Source: Terriglobales bacterium (GTDB lineage Bacteria; Acidobacteriota; Terriglobia; Terriglobales; Acidobacteriaceae). From it: a DNA stretch of 64,000 nt. This document shows, one piece after another, positions 26,179 to 34,529 of this stretch. A program made the translations under genes and the position numbers. The DNA is taken from assembly GCA_035764005.1 (NCBI GenBank), contig DASTZZ010000005.1, positions 1-64,000 on the forward strand, written 5' to 3'. The notes below the pieces were generated by a model, which was not told the origin of the DNA, did not search any database, and saw only the letters and a program-made list of their open reading frames with translations. The first letter of the stretch is position 1; each line of letters opens with the position of its first letter.

Positions 26179-27024
26179 ATGCCGAACCGCAACACAATTG
26201 AGGAAGCAATCGCGCCGTCGGAAAGCTTGTATTCCACGAGTGCTCCACTGCTTTCGCTCGCGATCTCGGCCGACTATCCTGGCAAGCCTGGCGTGCTCCG
26301 CGACCTCCGGCTCGAGATGCAGCCGGGCGAAATTCTCGGATTAGTTGGAGAGAGCGGCTCAGGGAAGAGCACTCTGGCGTTGAGCATTCTTCGCCTGCTG
26401 GAGTTAAAAGGTGGGAAGAGCACTGGGAGCGTGCGCCTGAATGGACGCGAACTCATGACTCTGTCCCAGGCCGCAATGCGCAACGTGCGCGGCCGGGACA
26501 TTGGTTTGGTGCTGCAAAGTCCGATGTCGTCGCTGAATCCGGCATTGAAGATTGAAACGCAGATGTATGAAACCTGGGCTGCCCACAAGCCGGGCACTCG
26601 CAGGGAATGCACGCCGCGTTTTCTCGAATTGCTTCGCACTCTCAATTTGGATGTCGACGCCAAGTTTCTCCAAAGAAAACCAGCGCAGCTTAGTGTTGGA
26701 CAGGCACAGCGCGTGATGATCGCAATGGCGATAATGCATCACCCGTCGCTGCTGATTGCCGACGAGTGCACCAGCGCGCTGGATTTGATTACACAGAAGG
26801 AAGTGCTGAACATCTTTCGCAAACTCAGCCAGGATATCGGAACAGGCATTCTGTTCATCTCGCACGACCTATTAACGGTCTCAGCTCTCTGCCAGCGTGT
26901 GGCCATTCTCTATAAAGGTGAATTGGCTGAAATCGGATCGACCAAAGAGATTCTTCGTTGCCCCAGGCATGCGTACACGCAGGAACTCATCAAAGCTCTT
27001 CCCATTCCGGAACAGGTACGCTGA
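26179..27024 (+). CDS. Peptide ABC transporter ATPase, DppD type, divergent motifs
   Basis: The only ATP-binding protein in the operon, 281 residues. Walker A is GESGSGKS (57-64), Q-loop QSPMSSLNPALK, signature LSVGQ at 171-175 (family standard LSGGQ), Walker B LLIADECTSALD (usually DEPTSALD), and switch His in ISHDLL. The C-terminal solute-specific tail of the family is short. A DppF partner is missing, so either this ATPase forms a homodimer or a second one is encoded elsewhere. Start ATG 26179, 16 bases after the lipoprotein. Confidence 0.9.
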   Translation: MPNRNTIEEAIAPSESLYSTSAPLLSLAISADYPGKPGVLRDLRLEMQPGEILGLVGESGSGKSTLALSILRLLELKGGKSTGSVRLNGRELMTLSQAAMRNVRGRDIGLVLQSPMSSLNPALKIETQMYETWAAHKPGTRRECTPRFLELLRTLNLDVDAKFLQRKPAQLSVGQAQRVMIAMAIMHHPSLLIADECTSALDLITQKEVLNIFRKLSQDIGTGILFISHDLLTVSALCQRVAILYKGELAEIGSTKEILRCPRHAYTQELIKALPIPEQVR

Positions 27025-27126
27025 ACCAGCTACTCTGGCAGGCGCGGATTGGCACTCCGTGACGGCAACCCTCATACAACCCCTACCTCTAAGTAAACAG
27101 CCACACTTTTCTTAGGAGGATCATCG

Positions 27127-27612
27127 ATGCGAAATCTCTTATGCATGGCTGTGCTGCTGTTGAGCGCAGCCTGGGTTGCAGCTCAAAGTAGTTCGACGTA
27201 TCCGTCGAGTTCCAGCTCGAGCAATCAGTCTGCAAGCAGCTCAAGCCAGACAACACCAAGCAGCTCACAAACCCCAAGTAGTTCGACCTCAACCAACTCA
27301 AGCAACGCAGGTGAAACTAAAGTCGAAGGCTGTCTGAATTCGTCGAACGGCAGCTACACTCTTACTGCACGTGACGGCACCACGTATCAACTTAGCGGTG
27401 ACACATCACAGTTGGCCGACCATGTTGGTCATGAAGTTCAGATCACCGGGACGACGAGCTCCTCATCGGCTTCGTCAACATCGCCGAGCAGCTCCAGCAG
27501 CACAAGCCCGGCATCTTCTGGTGGCATGAGCAGCTCGAGTCAGCCGACGTTGAATGTAATTTCCATGAAACATATTTCTAAGACCTGCAGTGCAGGCTCG
27601 TCCTCTCGCTAG
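27127..27612 (+). CDS. Ser-rich exported protein with a small beta domain
   Basis: A 161-residue protein behind a strong AGGAGG site. It has a signal peptide (LLCMAVLLLSAAWVAAQ), then two long Ser/Thr-rich tracts flanking a globular segment at about 60-110 (VEGCLNSSNGSYTLTARDG, TYQLSGDTSQLADHVGHEVQ). The segment resembles the DUF5818-type beta domain of acidobacterial exported proteins, from memory. A second Cys near the end may pair with the first. Role unknown; the tracts suggest a wall- or surface-spanning linker. Confidence 0.75.
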   Translation: MRNLLCMAVLLLSAAWVAAQSSSTYPSSSSSSNQSASSSSQTTPSSSQTPSSSTSTNSSNAGETKVEGCLNSSNGSYTLTARDGTTYQLSGDTSQLADHVGHEVQITGTTSSSSASSTSPSSSSSTSPASSGGMSSSSQPTLNVISMKHISKTCSAGSSSR

Positions 27613-27630
27613 TCACTCCTTCAGACACAT

Positions 27631-27660
27631 GCCCAGCCTCAAAAAGCTGGGCTTTCTTTT
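27631..27660 (+). terminator. Rho-independent terminator
   Basis: CCCAGC, loop, GCTGGG then CTTTCTTTT, 19 bases after the stop of the Ser-rich protein gene. Confidence 0.85.
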
Positions 27661-27739
27661 ATAAAAACTGCAGTGCAAGTTTTTTCTGCTGCAGCAGCTT
27701 TGTTTGCATCTAACTGGTCGTGAAAGGCGGCTGAGTTAC

Positions 27740-28624
27740 TTGCAATCCATAAAAACGCGCGTTTTATTCGTTGATGATGAAGCCGGAATCCGATTAACGC
27801 TTCCCGCTATCCTGGAGCATGAGGGCTTCGTCGTCTCCGTTGCCGCGTCGGTGCCGGAAGCGCTTGAGATCATGAATCATCAGACATTCGATGTGCTCCT
27901 TACCGATCTCAACATTGGAGCGCCCGCCGACGGATTCATTCTGGTAAGCGCGATGCGCAAGATTCAGCCAGCCACTGCGACTTTCATCCTGACCGGATAT
28001 CCCGACTTTCAAACCGCGCTCGAAGCTATTCGCAAACAGGTCGATGACTACTTCGTTAAGCCCGCAGACATTCCGACCTTAGTCTCGACTCTGAAAGACA
28101 AGATCCATCGACCTCGCGAACTCTGCCAAACGCCGTGCAAGCGCTTGTCCACGGTAATTCGGGAAAATTCAAACGCAATCATCGAGCACTGGTTGCGAGA
28201 AGTCGGCGAGGATGAACGGCTTAAGTCGATTCCCATCAGCAAGGCCGCTCGTATCGATCACTTTCCCGATCTACTCGCTGATCTTGCAAACGTGCTCGCC
28301 ACGGGCGACGTCCAGGTGTCACAAACGTCCTTGACTACGGCGGCTGTGCATGGCGTAGACCGTGCCCAGCAGGGCTACACCATCCCGCAGCTCATTGCAG
28401 AAACGCGTCTGCTTCACCGCGTAATCGCTACCTGCCTTCAGAAGAACCTGCTGAGCATGGATTTGAGCGCTCTCATTCCGGACGCGCTGAAAGTTGGCGA
28501 GTACTTGCAGGCTCTACTGGAAGAATCTATTCGCACGTTTCAAGGGACAGACTCGGTCATTAAACCTGCCCCACGGGCCGCGAGCACCGGTGCGAAAGCA
28601 GAGAGCAGAGCCAAGGCGGGTTAG
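27740..28624 (+). CDS. Response regulator with RsbRD-like output domain
   Basis: About 294 residues. The N-terminal receiver has VLFVDDEAGIRL, phosphoacceptor Asp in DVLLTDLNIG, FILTGYP and a Lys in DYFVKPADIP. Residues about 140-270 look like the RsbT-co-antagonist N-terminal (RsbRD/globin-sensor-like) helical fold: IIEHWLREVGEDERL, DHFPDLLADLANVL, HGVDRAQQGYTIPQLIAETRLLHRVI. This suggests a stressosome-style or partner-switching output rather than DNA binding. I start at TTG 27740 behind AAAGGCGG; another TTG at 27704 gives twelve more residues. Confidence 0.85.
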   Translation: MQSIKTRVLFVDDEAGIRLTLPAILEHEGFVVSVAASVPEALEIMNHQTFDVLLTDLNIGAPADGFILVSAMRKIQPATATFILTGYPDFQTALEAIRKQVDDYFVKPADIPTLVSTLKDKIHRPRELCQTPCKRLSTVIRENSNAIIEHWLREVGEDERLKSIPISKAARIDHFPDLLADLANVLATGDVQVSQTSLTTAAVHGVDRAQQGYTIPQLIAETRLLHRVIATCLQKNLLSMDLSALIPDALKVGEYLQALLEESIRTFQGTDSVIKPAPRAASTGAKAESRAKAG

Positions 28625-28651
28625 TGGATTGAATTGGCCGAAACTCGCTCC

Positions 28652-29008
28652 CTAGTAACTGCCCTTCATTTTTTCTTTTACTGATTTCGCCAGCTTCTCA
28701 ATTTCATCGGCTTTTTTGATGACATCGAGCGAGAGCGTGTGCTCGTTGCTTTTGTCGACAGACTCCTTTAACTCGGTAGCGAGCTTGAGCAGGCGGTCGG
28801 TGTCCTTCTGCAGATTGGCCTGGCGCTGCTTGTTGAGCGCCTTCTCGCGGTCGTGCTCCATCTTCTCTTCCATCGGGTCTTTGGGTTTCTCGCGTCCGAA
28901 TTGTGGATTCTGAGATCCTGTGGGGAAAGGATCCTGCGTCTGCGCCGATGCCGCAGGGACGAGAAGACAGGAAGCAAGACACGCGATGAGACAGTTGCGC
29001 ACGAGCAC
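28652..29008 (-). CDS. Small exported coiled-coil protein
   Basis: About 118 residues from a GTG start, with a signal peptide (LIACLASCLLVPAASAQ) and a charged, helical mature part (EEKMEHDREKALNKQRQANL, KLATELKESVDKSNEHTLS) expected to form a coiled coil. It lies head-to-head with the MscS gene. Function unknown; similar small periplasmic proteins occur in acidobacteria, from memory. Confidence 0.75.
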   Translation of the reverse strand: MLVRNCLIACLASCLLVPAASAQTQDPFPTGSQNPQFGREKPKDPMEEKMEHDREKALNKQRQANLQKDTDRLLKLATELKESVDKSNEHTLSLDVIKKADEIEKLAKSVKEKMKGSY

Positions 29009-29112
29009 CTCAAGCGATTGCGGATTGTGCCGATTATAAATTGCTGCGACTGCGCGCCACAGCGGCGCCAGCCGCTTTCTCGCTATAATCCGAGTTCGCT
29101 CTCCTCGAATTC

Positions 29113-30018
29113 ATGCACTTTATAACTTCAGAAATTCTCGCGGAGCCCATCTGGGGACGGGTGGTTTCCGGCTGGCACGACGATCTCGCGAACTGGCTTC
29201 GCTCGAAGCTACCGCCAATCGTCGTCATTCTGATCGTTGCCGTGATCCTGACCCGACTGCTTGGGTTGATAACAAGAAAACTTCAGCAATTCAGCACACG
29301 CGAAGAGCTTCCCAGCCGCATTCGAGCTCAGCAATTGCGGACGCTCGCCGCGGTTATCCATAGCGTCGGCATTTTCATCATTTATTTTCTTGCGCTGCTC
29401 CAGATTCTCGAGAAGCTCGATGTCAACGTAGGACCTTTTCTAGCCAGCGCTGGGATCGCGGGTTTGGCGATTGGATTTGGGGCGCAGACCCTTGTCCACG
29501 ACGTAATCAACGGGTTCTTCATAATCCTGGAGAACATCTACGACATCGGCGACGTGGTGAAAATCGCCGGTGTACAAGGCACGGTTGAGTACATGTCGCT
29601 GCGTAAGACCGTTCTGCGCGATGACACCGGCGCGCTGCATTCGGTCCCAAACAGTGAGGTGAAGATCATCTCGAACATGACGCGCGATTGGGCGCAGGTC
29701 GCGCTGCATGTCTCCGTCGATTACAGTGAAAGTTCGGATCGCGTGATTCAGTTGCTGAAGCAAGTTGGCGAGGAATTGGAGAACGATCCTGAATACGGGC
29801 AGTACATCGTCTCGCATCCGGAAGTTCCGGGCATTGAGCGCGTGAGTGGATCAGAAGTTGATTACCTGATGGTCACGAAAACGCGTCCGGGCAAGCAGTA
29901 TGCGATCCGCCGCGAGCTGCGCCGGCGGATCAAAGCATGTTTTGAACGCAACAAGATCAAAGCTGGAGCTCCGAATCGCATGTACGTCATGGATGCTCCT
30001 CCGGCCACGCAAAGCTGA
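29113..30018 (+). CDS. MscS-family mechanosensitive channel
   Basis: A 301-residue small-conductance channel that releases solutes on osmotic downshock. Membrane helices are at about residues 30-55 (LPPIVVILIVAVILTRLLGL), 80-100 and the pore helix at 110-135 with the Gly/Ala-rich stretch FLASAGIAGLAIGFGAQTLV. The beta domain follows with FFIILENIYDIGDVVKI, RKTVLRDDTGALHSVPNSEV, then the C-terminal cytoplasmic cage. The next gene starts one base after its stop. Confidence 0.93.
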   Translation: MHFITSEILAEPIWGRVVSGWHDDLANWLRSKLPPIVVILIVAVILTRLLGLITRKLQQFSTREELPSRIRAQQLRTLAAVIHSVGIFIIYFLALLQILEKLDVNVGPFLASAGIAGLAIGFGAQTLVHDVINGFFIILENIYDIGDVVKIAGVQGTVEYMSLRKTVLRDDTGALHSVPNSEVKIISNMTRDWAQVALHVSVDYSESSDRVIQLLKQVGEELENDPEYGQYIVSHPEVPGIERVSGSEVDYLMVTKTRPGKQYAIRRELRRRIKACFERNKIKAGAPNRMYVMDAPPATQS

Positions 30019-30019
30019 G

Positions 30020-30811
30020 ATGGACACAGGACTCAAGAATAAAGTCGTACTGCTTACGGGATCGAGCGAAGGCATCGCCCGCGCTGCTGCAGAACGCTTT
30101 GCTGCGGAGGGCGCGCGTCTCGCGATGTGCTCGCGCAGTGAGGCGAAGTTGCGCAAAGCCGTGGACGATATCCGCGCGCGCCACAATTCGGAAATTCTCG
30201 CGGAAACGATGGACGTCACGAACTTCAATGCAGTCCAGCAATTCGTCAAGAAGGTGGCGGAAAAGTTCGGCAGTATCGATGTGTGTCTTGCGAACTCCGG
30301 AGGGCCTCCAGCTAAGAACTTTCTTTCCATTGAACTCGAGGAGTGGCGGCGAAATACCGACCTGATCTTTCTTAGCGTCGTAAATTTAGCCAAAGCGATC
30401 ATTCCTTACATGCAGAAGGCGGGCGGCGGCCGTTTCATTGCGGTTACGTCCACCTCAGTGAAAGGTTCGATTCCCGATTTGGTCTTGTCGAACGCGATCC
30501 GTCCGGCTGTTGTCGGACTGCTGAAGAGCCTTTCTATTGAATTTGGTAAGTACAACATCACCTTCAACAACGTTGCTCCCGGATATACAGCAACGGAACG
30601 TCTGAACGAGTTAGCCGGAACCAGAGCTCTGGCAGCGAACGTCAGCATCGGTGAAATCCATCAGAAGTGGTCGGAAGAGATTCCACTGCGCCGACTGGCT
30701 CGACCGGAGGAAGTTGCGGATGCGATCGTCTGGCTCGCAAGCGATCGGGCATCGTACGTGACCGGGCAGACGATTCTGGTGGATGGGGGAAGGTATCCGG
30801 GAGTGGCGTGA
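30020..30811 (+). CDS. Atypical short-chain dehydrogenase/reductase
   Basis: A 263-residue Rossmann protein. The nucleotide-binding motif is TGSSEGIARA (usual TGxxxGIG has Ala at the last Gly), followed by LANSGGPPAK and a C-terminal VTGQTILVDGGRYPG. The catalytic YxxxK is absent: the aligned segment SIPDLVLSNAIRPAVVGL has Ser and Arg where Tyr and Lys belong, although the preceding Ser (VTSTSVKG) is kept. This subgroup is widespread and may not be a normal reductase. It follows the channel gene by one base, so it is probably co-transcribed. Confidence 0.88.
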   Translation: MDTGLKNKVVLLTGSSEGIARAAAERFAAEGARLAMCSRSEAKLRKAVDDIRARHNSEILAETMDVTNFNAVQQFVKKVAEKFGSIDVCLANSGGPPAKNFLSIELEEWRRNTDLIFLSVVNLAKAIIPYMQKAGGGRFIAVTSTSVKGSIPDLVLSNAIRPAVVGLLKSLSIEFGKYNITFNNVAPGYTATERLNELAGTRALAANVSIGEIHQKWSEEIPLRRLARPEEVADAIVWLASDRASYVTGQTILVDGGRYPGVA

Positions 30812-30827
30812 AAACAAGCTGCCAGCC

Positions 30828-30921
30828 GCCAGCTACCAGCTTCCAGTCAAGACTTGTGTTCTGTGATGCCTGGAAGTCGATTGGGTTTAGCTGGAAGCTG
30901 GTAGCTGGAAGCTGGTAGCTG
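30828..30921. repeat. Inverted repeat of AGCTACCAGCTTCCAG units
   Basis: The left arm GCCAGCTACCAGCTTCCAG (30828-30846) is complementary to the right arm at 30891-30921, which is a tandem of two CTGGAAGCTGGTAGCTGG-type units. It fills the space before the ammonia-lyase. A related GCTAGCTACCAG repeat is at 55530-55561. Confidence 0.8.
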
Positions 30922-30924
30922 ATT

Positions 30925-32529
30925 TTGACCGCTCTTCACATCGACGGCGAACATCTCACGCTGGCAGACCTGCGTGCGGTCGTATCCGACCGCCGTCCTG
31001 TTTTGCTTGCTCCCGATGCCCGTGAAAAAGTCGCGGCCTCGCGTCGAGTGATCGATGATCTTGTGCGCGACAACCGAGTTGCTTATGCGGTGACGACTGG
31101 CGTCGGAAAGCTCAGCGATGTCCGCATCGCTCCCGAGCAGATTCGCGAGTTGCAGATAAATCTGCTGCGCTCTCACGCGGTTGGGGTCGGAGCTCCTCTT
31201 TCAGAGCCGGTGGTGCGAGCGATGATTTTGCTGCGCGCCAACTCGCTCGCAAAGGGTTTCTCCGGCGTACGCCCGATCGTGATCGATACCCTGTGTGCAA
31301 TGCTAAATCGCGGAGTGCATCCAATCGTCCCTTCGCAGGGAAGTGTTGGCGCGAGCGGTGACCTCGCTCCCCTGGCACATCTCGCGCTCGTACTGGCCGG
31401 AGAAGGCGAGGCTGTCTTTGAACGACATCGCCTGCCGGGAGCCGAAGCCATGACGGCAGCGCAGGTGAAGCCAATTGCGCTGGAAGCAAAGGAAGCTATC
31501 TCGCTCATCAACGGCACGCAGGCGATGCTCGCGATCGGCACGCTCTCGTTGATTGCTGCCGAAATTTTGGTCGATAGCGCCGATGTGCTTGGCTCGCTCA
31601 CGCTGGATGCCTTGCGGGGGACGACGGTCGCCATGGACGAACGCATTCAGCGCGCCCGTCCTCATGCGGGACAGCTCGCGAGTGCGCGCAACGTGCGCCG
31701 CCTGCTCGAAGGCAGCGAGATTCGTCAATCGCACATCGATTGCAAACGCGTGCAGGATGCGTACTCTTTGCGCTGTATTCCCCAGGTGCACGGCGCGGTG
31801 CGCGACACTCTGACGTTCTGCCGCGGCGTGTTCGAAATTGAGATGAACGCGGCCGTCGACAATCCACTGGTTTTCGCTGCTCCGCGGGATCATCGCGAAC
31901 CGCTGCGTCCATCTAAAGTCCTGGCAATTGACGATCGTCGCACCCACGAAACAATCAACGAGCAGTCCGACTTGGGGCAGGTGCTCTCAGGCGGCAACTT
32001 CCATGGTGAGCCAATTGCCTTTGCGCTCGATTACCTGGCAATTGCCTTAACGGCGCTCGCGGGCATCTCTGAGCGGCGGATCGAGCGCATGGTGAATCCC
32101 GCGCTCAATGAAGGACTGCCGGCGTTTCTCGCGGTCGGCGCCGGTCTCAATTCCGGATTCATGATGCCGCAGGTCACCGCCGCTGCGCTGGCCAGCGAAA
32201 ACAAAGTGCTGGCCCATCCCGCTTCGGTGGACTCAATCACCACCAGCGGCAACAAGGAAGACTACGTCTCGATGGGAATGACTGCCGCCCTTAAACTGCA
32301 GCGAGTCGTCGAAAACACCACGCACGTGCTGGCGATCGAAGCGGCTGCAGCCGCACAGGCAGTCGAATTTCTCGCACCGCTCAAGACGAGTCCACGACTG
32401 CAGAAAGTCCACGCCGCCATTCGGGAGACGAGTGCGAGAGTGGAGCACGATCGCGTGCTTGCCGGTGACTTCGCCAAACTCGCCGAACTGATTCGATCAG
32501 GAAAGTTGGCGCGCGCCATCTCCGAGTAG
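30925..32529 (+). CDS. Histidine ammonia-lyase-type MIO enzyme
   Basis: A 534-residue aromatic amino acid ammonia-lyase. The MIO cofactor triad Ala143-Ser144-Gly145 lies in SVGASGDLAPLAH. Further active-site segments: VTTGVGKLSD, RSHAVGVGAP, YSLRCIPQVHGA, AAVDNPLVF and GNFHGEPIAF. The Ser-His pair near 84 suits histidine or tyrosine rather than phenylalanine. About 28 extra residues (DHREPLRPSKV region) lie after NPLVF, which explains the length above the usual 510. Start is TTG 30925. No hutU, hutI or hutG is adjacent, so histidine catabolism cannot be confirmed here. Confidence 0.9.
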   Translation: MTALHIDGEHLTLADLRAVVSDRRPVLLAPDAREKVAASRRVIDDLVRDNRVAYAVTTGVGKLSDVRIAPEQIRELQINLLRSHAVGVGAPLSEPVVRAMILLRANSLAKGFSGVRPIVIDTLCAMLNRGVHPIVPSQGSVGASGDLAPLAHLALVLAGEGEAVFERHRLPGAEAMTAAQVKPIALEAKEAISLINGTQAMLAIGTLSLIAAEILVDSADVLGSLTLDALRGTTVAMDERIQRARPHAGQLASARNVRRLLEGSEIRQSHIDCKRVQDAYSLRCIPQVHGAVRDTLTFCRGVFEIEMNAAVDNPLVFAAPRDHREPLRPSKVLAIDDRRTHETINEQSDLGQVLSGGNFHGEPIAFALDYLAIALTALAGISERRIERMVNPALNEGLPAFLAVGAGLNSGFMMPQVTAAALASENKVLAHPASVDSITTSGNKEDYVSMGMTAALKLQRVVENTTHVLAIEAAAAAQAVEFLAPLKTSPRLQKVHAAIRETSARVEHDRVLAGDFAKLAELIRSGKLARAISE

Positions 32530-32703
32530 GACCGCCTTGCAAGGGTGTTCGCCTTAGGACTAAAGGAAAGTCTGGCTGAAATATTTACATTCTCCAGTAC
32601 AGGAAGCTCTTTGTTTTCAACGGATGCTTCTGGTATTGCGCTTGCATTTCCGACAGCGAGGTACTGCGCGCAGGCACAAGGACGCGCAGGCTACAGGAGA
32701 GTG

Positions 32704-33411
32704 ATGAAGTTCCCCAAGTGCATTTCCGGTTTTGGGCTGGCTGCGCTAATTCTCGTGGGCGCAGGTTGCAGCAAGCAGATGGCGACACCTGCGAGCGCTG
32801 CGCTCAAGAACAGTGATCAACCCGGTGCGGCTGCACCGTTCACCAACAAGGAGGCTGAAAACGCCGAGCAGCCGAAAAGTGCAACCGGTTCGCTCGTTCC
32901 TCAGGAAGTTGTGATTCCGTCAGGCACGGCCATTACTGTGCGGCTGCAGAATGCAGTTTCGAGTGCGACTTCGCGCCCTGGCGATCAATTTGAGGCTACG
33001 CTCGATCAGCCCATCACGGTCGACGGTCAGACCGTTGCCCCGGAGGGAGCGCACGTGATTGGCCGCGTTGTGGCGGCGCGCCGCTCAGGACGACTGACGC
33101 ATCCTGGTTACCTCCGCATCGCTTTATCCTCGGTAGACGTGAATGGGAAGGCGATTCCAATTCAAAGTTCGAGCGTAATGGTGGCCGGCGCTTCGCATAA
33201 GCGGCGAAACCTTGCCTGGATCGGCGGCGGTGCAGGAGGAGGTGCGCTCATCGGCGCGATCGCCAGCGGCGGCACCGGAGCATTGATCGGCAGCGCCATC
33301 GGCGCAGCCGGCGGAACAAGCGCTGCGTACGCGACCGGCAAGAAAGACGTAGGATTTGGCCCAGAACGTCGGTTGACCTTCCGCCTCACACGTCCAGCGA
33401 CGATAGCCTAA
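32704..33411 (+). CDS. Glycine-zipper envelope lipoprotein
   Basis: About 235 residues. ATG 32704 follows CAGGAGAGTG; GTG one codon upstream also fits. A signal peptide ends at VGAGCSKQ, a probable lipid-attachment Cys. The middle part is a beta-rich domain (VVIPSGTAITVRLQNAV, GDQFEATLDQPITV, APEGAHVIGRVVAARRSG), and a glycine-zipper segment follows (IGGGAGGGALIGAIASGG). The end is PERRLTFRLTRP. It resembles the protein at 56497-57195 in layout and in the INGK/VRLQNAV blocks. Function unknown, likely envelope-associated. Confidence 0.8.
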   Translation: MKFPKCISGFGLAALILVGAGCSKQMATPASAALKNSDQPGAAAPFTNKEAENAEQPKSATGSLVPQEVVIPSGTAITVRLQNAVSSATSRPGDQFEATLDQPITVDGQTVAPEGAHVIGRVVAARRSGRLTHPGYLRIALSSVDVNGKAIPIQSSSVMVAGASHKRRNLAWIGGGAGGGALIGAIASGGTGALIGSAIGAAGGTSAAYATGKKDVGFGPERRLTFRLTRPATIA

Positions 33412-33429
33412 GTAAATTTTCTCCCGCTA

Positions 33430-33465
33430 AAAAATCCGGAAGCGACATGTCGCTTCCGGATTTTG
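33430..33465. terminator. Bidirectional terminator
   Basis: AAAATCCGGAAGCG and CGCTTCCGGATTTT form a 14-base perfect stem with loop ACATGT. It serves the lipoprotein gene and possibly the convergent GYD gene. Confidence 0.9.
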
Positions 33466-33514
33466 TTTGCCGGCTTACCAACTCAACTAGCCATTACAGA
33501 GGACTTGTCGCTGT

Positions 33515-33850
33515 TCAGGCGGCGCTCGCAACCGCCGATTTGTATCCAGCCTTGCTCGCCCGACGCATGGCTTCCACAGCTTCCGCACTCGTCAGCAGCG
33601 GCGTGGTCTGGACTGTCTTGCATGCTCCGCCGGCCGCAAATGCCATCGCAATGGCAGCCGCGCTCACGTTATCGGGAAACTCCACAACTCCAACTATGTC
33701 GTAGCCACCGAAGCTGAACCAGAAATTCTGGATCTTGCCTCCCATGTTCTCGATTGGCTGGCGCACGATCTGAGTGCGGTCCTGCGGGTTCTTCACCAGA
33801 GCCGCCCAGCCCTCGGCCGAATAGGCAACTTGCATTAGATATTGGGGCAT
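33515..33850 (-). CDS. GYD-domain protein
   Basis: A 111-residue alpha/beta-barrel dimeric protein of the GYD family (MPQYLMQVAYSAEGWAALVK at the start, FWFSFGGYDIVGVVEFPD in the middle). The start ATG 33850 has AAAGGAGATCGCA upstream. The family is found across bacteria without a proven function; a stress-related or small-molecule-binding role is only a guess. Divergent from the PadR gene. Confidence 0.88.
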   Translation of the reverse strand: MPQYLMQVAYSAEGWAALVKNPQDRTQIVRQPIENMGGKIQNFWFSFGGYDIVGVVEFPDNVSAAAIAMAFAAGGACKTVQTTPLLTSAEAVEAMRRASKAGYKSAVASAA

Positions 33851-33980
33851 TGCGATCTCCTTTCGGATGGCAATATTCCCACTGCGATCGGCGTGCGTCA
33901 ATAAATTCTTCCATGCGTACAGCAAGTGCTTGCTTGCGAGTAATGCCTGCTATTCGAATTGACGGCGCTCTGTTTAATAG

Positions 33981-34000
33981 ATCATTATTGACATAATCAT
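33981..34000. promoter_or_regulatory. Near-palindrome over the PadR start codon
   Basis: ATCATTAT-TGAC-ATAATCAT matches on 7 of 8 positions per arm and runs into the ATG at 33999. No ribosome site precedes that ATG. It is a candidate PadR operator that would block its own start region. Confidence 0.5.
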
Positions 34001-34529
34001 GACTGACCTAATAATCTTGTCCACGCTGCTGGCAGGACCGAAGCATGGATATCAGCTCAAGCGCGAGGCGGGAATGATCCTGGGACAGGGCGTTCTGCAT
34101 AACAACCTCGTATATCCGCTGCTGCGCCGCTTCATGGACGAAGGCTGGGTGACTCGGCGGGAGACCGCAGGAGAACGAGGCCAAACGCGGCTTCGGTATG
34201 CGATCACCGCCTCAGGAAGACGAGAGCTGGTTGCCAAGCTGAGCGCTTTCAGCGATCAGGAGGCGCGCTCATCCGACGCTTTTCGATTACGCGTTGCTCT
34301 CTTTCAATTGCTCAACCCGCAGGTACGCGAGTGCATTCTTGAACGAAGAAAGAAACATCTCAGCGCGCGTCTTCAACATTTGGAGATCTTGGAACAGAAC
34401 TTTTCGCTAAATCACTACGCCGCAGAGGTGATATCGCACTTCTCGGCAGAAACCAAATCGGAGTTGAAGTGGATCCAACGCCTGCACTCGGCTGGGAAGT
34501 CACAGAAGAAGGAGGCACGAAATGCATAA
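33999..34529 (+). CDS. PadR-family transcriptional regulator
   Basis: A 176-residue repressor. The winged helix is seen in LLAGPKHGYQLKREAG, VYPLLRRFMDEGWVTRRE and RLRYAITASGRREL; the C-terminal half is a helical dimerisation domain (QVRECILERRKKHLSARLQH). It probably controls the ICMT-like gene, which it overlaps by eight bases. No Shine-Dalgarno is present before its ATG. Confidence 0.9.
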   Translation: MTDLIILSTLLAGPKHGYQLKREAGMILGQGVLHNNLVYPLLRRFMDEGWVTRRETAGERGQTRLRYAITASGRRELVAKLSAFSDQEARSSDAFRLRVALFQLLNPQVRECILERRKKHLSARLQHLEILEQNFSLNHYAAEVISHFSAETKSELKWIQRLHSAGKSQKKEARNA

